A program made the translations under genes and the position numbers. Shown one piece after another: positions 22,761 through 33,932 of a DNA stretch of 64,000 bases. This DNA is from Nematostella vectensis. Its lineage: Eukaryota > Cnidaria > Anthozoa > Actiniaria > Edwardsiidae. The stretch is taken from assembly GCF_932526225.1 (NCBI RefSeq), contig NC_064035.1:10961296-11025295 (forward strand), given 5' to 3'. Numbering within the stretch: the first letter of the stretch is position 1; every line of letters starts with the position of its first letter. The notes under the pieces were generated by a model. It saw only the letters and a list, made by a program, of their open reading frames with translations. It made no database searches and had not been told where the DNA came from.

Positions 22761-25357
22761 ATTGTGGAATTACAGATCATCTTCCTAATTTCTTAATTAT
22801 TATTAAATTAGCACCTTTACCCCAGAGTTGTAAAATGTACAAACGAGATTTCTCCAAGCTTGATAAAGAAGCATTATTATCAGATATTCAGTCCATCAAC
22901 TGGATCGATGTCCTACCATCTAATGATGGATCGAAAAATGTTAACGATATATTTCAATCCTTTTTCTCAAATATTTCTGCTATTATTGACAAACATGTTC
23001 CCCTGAGGAAACGGACAAGAAAGGAGATTAAATCACTTTCCAAGCCTTGGATTACCAAGGGCATTATAACATCAATCAAGTTGAAGGACAAATTCTATAA
23101 AAAATATCTTGTATCTAGAAGTGAGTACTACCTCTCAAAATACAAATGCTATCGCAATAAGATTAGTCAGCTTATTAGAACTAGCAAACAGAACTACTAT
23201 CAGAATTACTTTGCTACCAATAGTAAGAATATAAAAAAATATTTGGTCAGGTATTAAGGAATTGATAACAACAAAGCCTACTTGCTCAAACCAACCCTCC
23301 AAACTTATCATTAATAATAAGACAGTCAAAGACCCCAAAGCTATTGCAATAGCCTTTAATAACTTTTTTGCTACAATTGGTAGTCAGCTTGCTAGTAAAA
23401 TTCCACATGTAGATAGAAGTCCTGAATCCTTCCTTGGTCCACCGCTAGTAAACAGTTTTGTCCTTTCTCCGGTCACATCATTCGAGATAGAGGATATTAT
23501 TTCTGGGTTAAATCCCTCCAAGGCATCAGGTCCTTATAGCATCCCAGTTTGCCTTCTAAAATTTTTGAAGTCCTATTTATCAGTACCCTTGGAAATATTA
23601 TACAATCACTCATTTAGTAATGGCTGTGTCCCGGATCAGTTTAAAATTGCAAAAACAATTCCAATTCATAAAAAAGATTCAGCTAGCTGCATGGATAATT
23701 ATAGACCAATCTCGCTGCTTTCAATTTTTAACAAAATCTTGGAGAAACTAATGTATAAAAGACTTATTGCCTTTATTAACAAATATAATATTCTCTATGA
23801 CAAGCAATTTGGATTCCGAGAGCAACACACTACTTTTCATGCAACACTTCTAATTGTAGACAAAATTCAAAGGGCTATAGAGGAGGGCCAGTATTCCTGT
23901 GGGATATTTCTCGACTTCTCAAAAGCATTTGACACAGTTGATCATAAAATTATTATTAGCAAACTTGCTCACTACGGAATTCGTGGAATTGCAAATGAAT
24001 GGTTTTCATCATACTTGTCAAATAGAAGGAAATTTGTGTCAGTTAATAATTCAGAATCTGATGAAGTTGTCCTCACTCATGGAGTCCCACAGGGTTCAGT
24101 ACTTGGCCCCCTCTTATTTCTTATTTATATCAATGACTTTCATAGATGCAGTAGTATATTTGATTTTCATATCTTTGCTGATGACACTAACCTATTTTAC
24201 TCGAACAGTAGTTTGCTTGCTCTGGAATCCTGTATCAACGAAAATCTTCTTCATGTTTCTAGCTGGCTTGCTGCCAATAAGCTCTCTCTAAATATCGATA
24301 AAACAAACTTCATCATTTTTCATCCACCACAGAAAATCTCTAATTATACTCTAAGTATTAAGATAAATGGCAAATGCATCAAGAAAGAGAAGTACATCAA
24401 ATATCTAGGCATCTATATTGACTCCCATCTTAGCTGGAAATATCAGATACTTCATATAGCTAAAAAGATTAAACGTTGCATTGGTGTTCTCTCAAAAATA
24501 AGACATTATGTAAATATTTCAGTCCTAAAAATGCTTTACTATACATTATTATTTCCATTTCTAACTTACTCAGTTGTGACCTGGGGCAACACCTATGCAA
24601 CTACTCTTAAGCCCCTTTTTATACTTCAGAAAAGGGCAATTAGAATATTAACTTTTTCTGATTTTAGGACCCCTTCAAATCCATTATTCTACCAACTTAG
24701 TCTCCTCAAACTTCATGACATAATCTATCTTAACAATGCACTGTTTATGTATGACTTCTATTCAGATCATTTGCCATCTGTCTTCAAATCATTTTTCACA
24801 AATATTAACAGGATACATCAATATAATACAAGACTTGCTAGTAGGAAGACTTATTACCTGCCTAAGATACGCACAAACTATGGCAAATTTAATATTCGCT
24901 TTCTTGGTGTAAAAATCTGAAACGATATTCAGGATGATTATAAATCTGAATCTCGCTCCAGTTTCAAGACACTAATGATCAGCTCTCTTTTAGATCGTTA
25001 CAAAAGCTAACTCTATTATTGTTGTAATTTACAAACTTAAGATTCTCTCCTATATATAAATGATCCCTATAATCGACCTCCCCTTGCTTGTGCGTGTTTT
25101 GTTCTTGTGCGTGCATCTATTGTCGTCTGTTTTTCGTTTCTGTTTGTATTGATATTATATTGATGTATCATGTTGTATACCCATGCAATTTTCCGCTTGA
25201 CCTAGCCGCTTAAGCTCGATTAGCTATGCTATTTCTTAATGCGGCTGGTGCCCAATTATAAAAATTATATTTATTTTTCTCCTTTTCTTATTTAATAAGT
25301 AATATCTGTATAATAGAGGGTGCTAATAAAATATGTTGTTTGTTTGTTTGTTTGTTT
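22761..25357 (+). mobile_element. 5'-truncated CR1/Jockey-like LINE inserted in the minisatellite
   Basis: The element starts inside the end of its endonuclease domain (TDHLP at about 22775), runs through the reverse transcriptase and a 3' UTR, and ends in a (TTTG)n tail at about 25334-25360. The array stops at ...CAGCTATACC (22760) and resumes with TTTGTTATTAAAG (about 25358). That is the very next part of the unit, so the LINE split one repeat unit without net loss. The tail and the target share TTTG, so the exact right edge and any target duplication cannot be fixed. Confidence 0.88.
22835..25009 (+). pseudogene. LINE reverse transcriptase, broken
   Basis: Reverse transcriptase of a non-LTR retrotransposon. 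Motifs present are NYRPISLLS, FLDFSKAFDTVDH, GVPQGSVLGPLLFLIYIND and the catalytic FADDT (about 24176). Two lesions are seen. A frameshift near 23228-23240, next to an A-run, separates the N-terminal part (22835-23257) from the main frame (23262-24920). An in-frame TGA at 24918-24920 stands where a Trp codon would be expected; the same frame runs on to a TAA at about 25009. With its 5' end also missing, the copy is not expected to be active. Confidence 0.9.
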
Positions 25358-25893
25358 GTTTGTTATTAAAGAGCCCCTTGTCAGCCACACCTTTGTTATT
25401 AAAAAGCCCCTTGTCAGCCACACCTTTGTTATTATAGAGCCCCTTGTCAGCCACACCTTTGTTATTAAAGAGCCCCTTGTCAGCTATACCTTTGTAATTA
25501 AAGAGCCCCTTGTCAGCCACACCTTTGTTATTAAAAAGCCCCTTGTCAGCTATACCTTTGTTATTAAAGAGCCCCTTGTCAGCCACACCTTTGTTATTAA
25601 AGAGCCCCTTGTCAGCTATACCTTTGTTATTAAAGAGCCCCTTGTCAGCCACACGTTTGTTATTAAAGAGCCCCTTGTCAGCTATACCTTTGTTATTAAA
25701 GAGCCCCTTGTCAGCCACACCTTTGTTATTAAAAAGCCCCTTGTCAGCCACACCTTTGTTATTAAAGAGCCCCTTGTCAGTTATACCTTTGTTATTAAAG
25801 AGCCCCTTTTCAGACTCACCTTTGTTAAACGAGCCCCTTGTCAGCCTCACCTTTGTTATTAAAGAGCCCCTTGTCAACCTTACCTTTGTAATT
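25358..25893. repeat. 33-bp minisatellite, right block (about 16 units)
   Basis: Continuation of the array at 21319-22760, with the same unit and mostly CACACC and TATACC variants. The last units are decayed (CAGACTCACC, a deletion giving GTTAAACGAG) and the block ends in a T-run at 25893-25901. Confidence 0.96.
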
Positions 25894-25901
25894 TTTTTTT
25901 T

Positions 25902-26619
25902 CACTCAATAATGGAAAAGAAATTATGTGATAAATCCCCGAAATAATCATCTAAAAACAAATTTTTATACTTTATTTACCAAATTCAATATGAAATATCA
26001 CTTCCAAAATCAGCTGACGGAAATGTATGCTCTGTCACATCAGATATTTTACTAGGATGACGAAATGGCAGCCAACAGTAGTCTTTAAGTAACACGCAGT
26101 TCTATCTAAACGGTGTAGTGTTATGGTAGACAATGTATTGATCGGAAAAGGTCGATCGGCTAAAAAAAGGAAAAATAAAGATTGTCTTGCTGCGCACTGT
26201 CCCGGCTCGTGATGTTTGGGTTGTCATTGGGTAGAACGTCACAACGGAAACACAAAAGAGTAAGAGGAATGATAGAGCGAGTAACCACGATTTGCTGAGG
26301 GGGATGGGGTTTGTGGACATAAGTCTATTGGTCGAGGATGGGGGCGGGGCTGGTGCCTGTGCATAGTACTGGCTTCAGGCATGAACTTCAATGGTTGTCG
26401 AGGCGAAAGGCGAATGCTAATCTTCTATTGCCAAACAGATGGTGTCTTCGTGTTGTTGGACATTCCTTAGCGCCAATAGTTTAAAAGTTGTAACTATTTT
26501 TAAAACTACCGATTGTACCTTTAGGTAGGAGAACTGAAAATTGCTATTTGCTGATCCTTTAATTACTGTTGAAATCTCTTTGAAAAAGGTGTATGCATAT
26601 GCAATTATAAATGAATTTT
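25902..26619. other. 3' flank of carboxypeptidase gene 2
   Basis: No gene seen. TTTATT near 25972 would read AATAAA on the minus strand and could be the poly(A) signal of gene 2, implying a 3' UTR of about 650 bases. Confidence 0.35.
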
Positions 26620-29600
26620 TTAGGTGAGAGGTTTTAGAAGTGATGTGGCGGACCACAGGGCATGTATTGTAAGCGAAACTTGCTTCTTGATTTTCTGCTC
26701 ATCATTACTTTTGATAGCTGTTTCAACGTTGGAGAAGACATCATTTACCAAGATTCGTTGATTCATGGCCCAGTCATTGACAACGTGTGCGCTCACAAAC
26801 ATCCTTTCAATCTGCAATAGCTGATCGTTGATCATGCGCAGTAACAAGGGGTTACGCTGACCATCACGTATCTTGATTGCGTTCTCAAAATCTTTGGAGA
26901 TGTTGATAAACGTATAAACTGCGTCCCTCAAACGATCCAGTGTAACACCATAGTTCTGTAACAAAGCGCTGCTTTTCTCAAGCGACTGGAACGCTTTCTT
27001 CGTTGAGTAGGCGAATCTAGTAACGCTGAATGGAAGAATAGATGCGTCAGAAAGATCGAGCAACATTCGACCAAGAAGTTGCGTCATGGCGGTAAAGTGC
27101 TTAAACTCGGGGTCGGCAAACCTCTTAATCCAGTCATAGTTGTCGTACTGCGAATGATACACAGGGTACAGGACAAACTTGCCTTTGTAACCAAAAAAGA
27201 AACTGAAATCCGCCGTGCTCATCCCATTCAGTAGACAGAAAGGTAGGTTATCCGTGGAAAACTGAAAGCCCGACAAGTAGGGAAGCTTAGGGTTTTCTCT
27301 AGATGGCATCTTTTCCAGCATGGAGTCATACAGCGACTTCTTGCTGTCCAGTGGGTCCTTCACGTGTTTTGTGTGAGTAAAGATGAGATTTGCAAGCATC
27401 GGGCTTGTCTGTGCAAACAAGATGAAGTTCCCACCTACTGCGACATCAGTGTTTAGGTAAGCCACCGCCCTCTGCTTTAATATCCGGTCATGTTCCTCGG
27501 ACCACTCTATTGATCCAAGCATTCCGAATTCTTCGCCTCCCCAGCTGCACAGCTTGATCGTACGCTTGGGTTGCCATCCCTCCCGCACTAATTCCCGAAC
27601 TACTCTGGAGATCTCGGCTAGCGTCGCAGTGCCGCTAGAAGGGTCAGCGGCGCCGAACAACCACCCGTCTCTATGATTACCGATCATGACGTATCGGTCA
27701 GGCTCTTCCGAACCCTTAATTGTAGCGATGACGTTTCGAATCTTTGTTATAGCCAGTTTATTGTGGACTGACAGTTTTATTGTGAAATTAGAAGAGGTGT
27801 TTCCGCTTGCCCCAAAACGATATGCGACGTCCAAAGCCCCTCTCCAACTCTCAGGAACCAGGTCACCTGAAGACGAGATTAAACAATGAATGGCGGAAAG
27901 CCTATCAAGCCAATTCCTTATCACGTTTGTTTGATCGCCTTTGCCACTTTTAAAAAGACGGTACTTGAAAGAACTACTTGTGGAATATATCTTTTAAGGG
28001 GTAGCAACACGATGGTAGCAAAAAGCTAATGTTCTAGAAAAAAAAACAGACAAATATCTAAGGGGTCATGTAGCAGCTCTCAGAAGATTCACCACAGACA
28101 AAAAAGTGGAAAAGACAGTAGAACGGGTAAACAATAGAACAATGAGGTAATAAGGATTAGCTAATCCTGTTAGGCCTTATGAACGTGCTGCTGCATTGCT
28201 GAAGTGAAGCAACAAGAGGTTTATAAAATGCCAATGTGTCTTATAAAATGTCCCTTTACAACATGGTGTACCCAGTCAGGCATGAGGCTCACCTGTCATT
28301 TTACTCAGCAGCACCTTAGCGTCCGCGTAAGAGATGGTTTGCGCTGGAACCTTAGTAGTCTGTGCCTCCTTCATGGGCTTCTGGTAAATCCCGTCTACAG
28401 CGGGGAAGAGTGGCGTAAGGGAGTCCCCAGAAGAGGGGAGAAGAGACATCCGCTGTACTCCGTCGGGAGGCATCCATGGAGTATTGGGGTAGGTGTCCCT
28501 ATCCTCGTGACCCTCCGGGGCATAGTCTAGGGGGTCTGGGAAAAGGATAACACCTGCTGCCCCGTGCATCTCAGCGTTAGGAACCTAAGACAAACAAAGA
28601 CGTGCTAAGATAACAAAGACATGCTAAGACAACAAAGACGTGCTAAAATAACAAAGTAGTCCTTAGACAACAAAGACGTGCTAAGACGATCAAAGAGGTG
28701 CTAAGACAAACAAAGACGTGCTAAGATAACAAAGACATGCTAAGACAACAAAGACGTCCTAAGACGATCAAAGAGGTGCTAAGACAAACAAATACGTTCT
28801 GAGATAACAAAGACGTGCTAAGACAAACAAAGACGTGCTAAGACAAATAAGACGTGCTAAACAAATAAAGACGTGCTAAGACAAACAAAGAAGACGTGCT
28901 AAGAAAACAAAGACGTGCTAAGATAACAAAGACGTGCAAAGATAACAAAGACGTGCTAAGATAACAAAGACGTGCCAAGACAACAAAGACGTGCTAAGAT
29001 AACAAAGACGTCCTAAGACAACAAAGACGTGCTAAGATAACAAAGACGTCCTAAGACAACAAAGACGTCCTGAGACAATCCAAGAGGTGCTAAGACAATC
29101 AAAGACGTGCTAAGATAAAAAAAGACGTCCTAAGACAACAAAGACGTGCTAAGATAACAAAGACGTGCTAAGATAACAAAGACGTGCTTAGATAACTAAG
29201 ACGTGCTAATCAAACAAAGACGTGCTAAGACAAATAAAGACGTGCTAAGATAAAAAAGACGTCCTAAGACAACAAAGACGTGCTAAGATAACAAAGGCGT
29301 GCTAAGATAACAAAGACGTGTTTAGATTAAGACGTGCTAAGACAAACAAAGACGTGCTAAGACAAACAAAGACGACAGTAAGATAATAAAGACGAAGTTA
29401 AGACAAACGAGAGCGAAGTTAAGACAAACCAGAGCAAAGCTTAGACAAACAAAGACGATGCTAAGATAACAAAGGCGATGCTAAGACAAAAACGAAGCTA
29501 AGACAAAAAAAAAAACGAAACTTACACAAACAAACAAAAAGACGATACATGTAACGTTTCATTAATAAATTATCGGTTCTAACCTTTCGGATATAATCAG

Positions 29601-32600
29601 TTGGTTGGTTGGCTCATGGATTTCGTTGAATTAAGGAAATAACAGTACAAAAATGTTTGCTACATTATATATCATTAAAGTTCTTAAAACCTTTCACTTA
29701 AATCAATCTAGCCAAAACAAAGCATAGATAAACTTTCAAATTCTCACAAGGGAACTGAATTTTATTGAAATTTGAATAATTCCAAGTTTTGGCGGGAAAA
29801 TCTGAAATAACGTATTTTCCTTAAATCCGTTAAAATTCAGAGACGGCAATACCACAAAATATTGGCGAATTGTTTTATATTGCAATGCTACCCACAATGA
29901 AGCGAAAAATAATTTAAAGTCGAGAATTGTATGCGAAAAAAAATATCGTTTTGTTGTAGGTTTCAAAAACAGCGCTCGCTCGTGAGAATGTCGCAATTCT
30001 TGATTGCGAATGCAGCGCGAGCGCACAATGCAAAAACAATTCAAAGACTAAAAAATATCTGCTTAATTTTGCAGATTTGTTCCCTGAAGTTAAATAATCA
30101 TCTGCTACTAGGCTAAGATAAAAAGATGAAGGTAAAAGTTGTAACCACACAACGTTCTTCTAAGAAGACGGGAACCGGTTTAGCGCGCGCATAAGTTTTC
30201 TCATGTTTTTTCATTTCTCGGGAAATTTTAAAAGTGCCCTAAAAAGTCTATACAACAAAGCCACACGTGTATACCACTGTATTTTAAACCGTCTGTCAAA
30301 TGTTGAAAATGTGTCAATACAAGTACTGTTGAAATAGTTTTCGTCACTCGTCACACTTCGTCATTAATAGTGTTACTGTACGGTTGTGAAATTTGGGGTA
30401 CATGCCTTTTAGGAAGGGCTTCATCGTATGAAATTTTTAAGACTAAATTTTTCAAAGTATCCAATGATTTCGAAAAACTACAACTGAAGTTTTTCAAGCG
30501 TATACTAGGAGTCCACTCAAAAACTACAAATTTAACTATATATGGAGAACTGGGAAAAGCCCCACTAATAGTACAAATTTCTTCCCTGGTGGCAAAACAT
30601 TGGTGCCGAATAAAAAGTAGGATATATGAAAACACCTTAGTGGGGGAAACGGCGAAGATCAGCCTTTCTTCAACATCTAATGTCCCTGTAAGGTTTATCG
30701 ATTCCCTATTTGCTTGGTGTGATTTAAAGACACTACAGGAAATAGATATTGAAGGCCAACAAATTCATACCCTAGGAAAATATATTAAGAAAGTACTATA
30801 TAAAAGTTATGCAACATTTTGGAGGACACAGGCACAGTTAAATCAAAATAGTGGAAAGCTACGCACTTATTGCAAGATCAAGACAAATTTTAAACTAGAA
30901 AAATATTTATCAGAAGCTAATGTTAGACGCCGACAATCTATGACTAGATTGCGTGTCTCGGCACACAAACTAGCAATTGAAACATGCCGCTATAAAAATT
31001 TACCTTTTGAATAAAGGATTTGTGAAAAATGTGAAAAAAAAAAAGGTTGGGGATGAGTACCATACCTTAATGGAATGCGACTATGTCAATGATATACGTC
31101 GAGTATTTTTTAATGATCTATTTGCAATCAATAACTCTTTCAAACTGTTAAGGCCAAAAGACCTTTTTTTGTATATTATGAGCTTAACAGATGACTCCAT
31201 TACGAGCCTAGTCCTGAAATTTTGTGATGATGTAATTAAATATTATGAATAGAGGATAGGCATATAAGCCAACCTACTTTGTATATTATCCTAATATACC
31301 TGTATTGGTATTTATTGAAATAAAGTTATACTTTATTAGTTATACATCTCGATCTACGTCACAAATGACTGGACCCGGGCCTCTCAGATCACGGCCTTTT
31401 TTCCGAAGGTTGACCAAAATACCCCAATATTACAGAGTTGAGTTATTCGCGCGAATGCGTGTTTTATAGGGTCCATACGAACCACATACCATTTGGAAGA
31501 TGAAAATGCAAAGAACTGACAAAGTCTATCAACTCTGAAAAGTTATATGGAAAAGTTGTATTACTTACATTGCCAAATAACGATCTCATTATAACAATTT
31601 TCCCTTGGACGGAAATGTTCCTTCTCTGCAGTTCGTCAAAGTCGCTTTCAAAGCCCTTGTTGGCGTAGACTAGCTCAGCTTGTACCGTCCCATTAGTAGC
31701 GTACGCCAGGTAAGGGAGATATGGGTACTGTTGAGTACTCGCAGGACCTTCAGTGGCCTGGAGAAAGAGTTAACCAAATAAACGACCGTTTCATTTTCTC
31801 GTGCTTAGTATAAATATCTAGGGAGCAAATCCAGGCGCGTTCAAAGGGGGTGGGAGTTGCGTCGAGTGCCTGCGCAAGCAAAAAAGAGGCTTCCATACGT
31901 TGAGAAAGACAGAGGGAAGAGCATAAAGGAAGATAGGCAAGGTATTTAACGAGCAAGCAAAAAAGAGGCTTCCATACTTTACGTAAGACGGACGGAGGGA
32001 GAGCATAGAGGAAGATATACAAGGAATCTAACGAGCAAGCAAAAATGAGGCTTCCATACTTCAAGTAAGACAGATGGAGGGAAGAGCATAGAGGAAGATA
32101 TACAAGGAATCTAACGAGCAAGCAAAAATGAGGCTTCCATACTTCAAGTAAGACAGATGGAGGGAAGAGCATAGAGGAAGATATACAAGGAATCTAACGA
32201 GCAAGCAAAAAAGTGGCTTCATACTTTAAGTAAGACAGACGGAGGGAAGAGCATAGGAGCATAGAGGCAGATAGACAAGGAATCTTAACGAGCAAGCAAA
32301 AAAGTGGCTTCCATACGTTGATCTTTAGGATAATGTTGTGTTCCACTTGCCCGGTGGCACTGTTGAAAAGGGTGACTGTGTTGGGGTTATCCTCCTCGGG
32401 GTATGAAAGGAGCACTTGGTACTCCGGCACCTCAACCTCAAACCCATACTCCCTCCACAAACGGATGAAAATGTCCGTGTGATTCCTGCTGACCTGGGAA
32501 CCAGTCACGTGGGGCCTATTTGTAAAGTACCTGAAATTAAATGGCTATCATAAATAATTTGTTTATCATAAGCAAATGAAATGAAAAAAAAGGATTCCGG

Positions 32601-33932
32601 TTGTGTGGGTTCGTCTTCAAACGACAAGAAATTTCAATAAAAAAAACCACCTTCCCGCCCTCCCCCTAAGCTAATTGTCGTCGTTCGTCAGGTAAAATTA
32701 TAAGCAAACACGCGTTATAGAAGTGATTGCAAGTATAGGCTTATTTGTTTTATCCTAAGGTACGGCAATACGAGCAGCAAAAATCGTACAGTTTTTGTGG
32801 CAGAATTGCTGCAAAAAAAGAGGTCGTAAGTGACGTTGCGCGTTTTACTACCGGAAAGTTTGCTTCAGAAAGTAGAAGATGGTTCTACATTTTGTCTCGC
32901 AGCAAAGTCACCTCAGGCATTCGCAAGCAGTTGAATAAGCGTTTGTGATTGGTTGAACGACAGTCAAACATTAGTGTCACGATGAAAAAAGATGACGGAT
33001 CAACAAAAAGTCTATCCTTTGCTGCGACAAAAGTTTGTTCGCAGGTAGTAAAACGCTCAACTTTTTTGCAAATGCTGACGCAAAAGTTGTATGAATTTGC
33101 AGCTCGTATTCAGTACCTTTAAAGAGTATTTACGTGCCCTGCACACGTCTTTACAGATGACGAGTTTTTCCTGTATTTCACAGTATCACATCGAATGAAG
33201 TACAGACATGTTACTTTGAATCAAGCGACCCAGGAAGAGGGGCTAAGAAGTTCTTGACATTTCCATTTGACGCTGTTTTTATTGGATAATCTTATCCCTG
33301 AGTAAGCCGTTGAGCAGATAAAACGTATTTCATAAACACTCAGTGACCTACAGAACACTTGGATGCTTCACGTTTTTATATTAACAATAAACAGATCATT
33401 CTTTAAATAGATAACAACTTCAAAGATTTTAAACTCGTGGGTGTTTAATATCCGGTGCATACATTTTGAGTCTTCAAAAATCAATTAAACACCAATGTCT
33501 CTCTTCTTACTTTACTGAGTATAAGCGCCACAAAAAAGGGCGTGAGCCAAGAAATTGTGTGTAGTGCAAAACTTATTTTCACAATGAAGTTCTGCGGATT
33601 ATGCCATACCTGAAATCCTTCTCTAGTCGCTTAGGGTCTACGTGGTCCTGAAATCTCTGTAAGAGATCGCCAATGGTAGGCTGAATTGTGGTGGCCGCCG
33701 TGGGTTTCCCTCGTTGGTCATTGGAACGAAACCACAGGAATCCGATGAGAACTCCCAATCCAAGAGCGATGATTACCACGAGTATAACGAGGCATGCATT
33801 TCGTAAGCGGGATGAGCTATACAATCCTGGATCACCCTTGTATGGCGCTGACGCAAGCTGTGTCCGGGAAGAGAAATCCGTGTCAGATTTTTCGTCGTCT
33901 CTATTTGAGAATCTTCTCATTTCTACCGACAT
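26620..33932 (-). CDS. Glutamate carboxypeptidase II-like M28B metallopeptidase, gene 2
   Basis: Paralogue of gene 1 on the opposite strand. Predicted exons: 33932-33610, 32530-32317, 31757-31569, 28584-28293 and 27866-26620, giving 754 aa. Exons 3 and 4 have exactly the lengths of those in gene 1 (189 and 292 bp), exon 2 is one codon longer (214 against 211), and all intron phases match. A cytosolic tail of about 45 residues precedes the membrane segment (LVILVVIIALGLGVLIGFLW). The peptidase core keeps GNHRDGWLFGAADPSSG, WGGEEFGMLGS, LNTDVAVGGN and YPVYHSQYDN, so the two-zinc site and catalytic Glu are intact. The human glutamate-recognition arginines are absent, as in gene 1. It ends LLKPLT without the hydrophobic tail of gene 1. 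Introns 2 and 3 carry minisatellites that touch splice sites. Confidence 0.93.
28585..29540. repeat. Short-unit minisatellite abutting the 3' splice site of intron 3
   Basis: About 45-50 units of 18-20 bp, AACAAAGACGTGCTAAGATA and variants. On the minus strand the units read TTTGTTTGTCTTAGCACGTC. The real acceptor of exon 4 of gene 2 is TTTGTTTGTCTTAG directly before base 28584. The array therefore starts at the last base of the intron, and many units carry a TCTTAG acceptor-like end. The distal units (29380-29540) are decayed. Confidence 0.93.
29541..30351. other. Intron 3 of gene 2, unique part
   Basis: AT-rich non-coding sequence between the minisatellite and a LINE fragment. Nothing recognised. 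Confidence 0.4.
30352..31335 (+). mobile_element. LINE 3' fragment in intron 3 of gene 2 (antisense to it)
   Basis: The open frame 30370-31014 resembles the C-terminal part of a non-LTR reverse transcriptase polyprotein: LLYGCEIWG near the start, LKFFKRILGVHSKTTN, YGELGKAPL and LAIETCRYKN. After a frameshift near an A-run (31028-31042) a second frame gives GDEYHTLMECDYVNDIR to 31252, the usual C-terminal zinc-binding-like end. The 3' end is AT-rich (AATAAAGTTATACTTTATTA). The RT catalytic core is missing, so this is a dead 5'-truncated copy of a family different from the one at 22.8 kb. Confidence 0.75.
31885..32316. repeat. Minisatellite starting at the 5' splice site of intron 2, gene 2
   Basis: About six copies of an 80-92 bp unit. 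On the minus strand each begins GTATGGAAGCC (one copy GTATGAAGCC), then a T-rich stretch, GCTTGCTCGTTA and CTATGCTCTTCCCTCC. The first copy is the real intron start: exon 2 ends ATCAAC and the donor is GTATGG at 32316-32311. The most distal copy (about 31893) again reads CAACGTATGGAAGCC, so a few exon bases are included. Confidence 0.92.

Noticed and set aside
28204-28530. 108-aa plus-strand frame
   Set aside because: Antisense shadow of exon 4 of carboxypeptidase gene 2.
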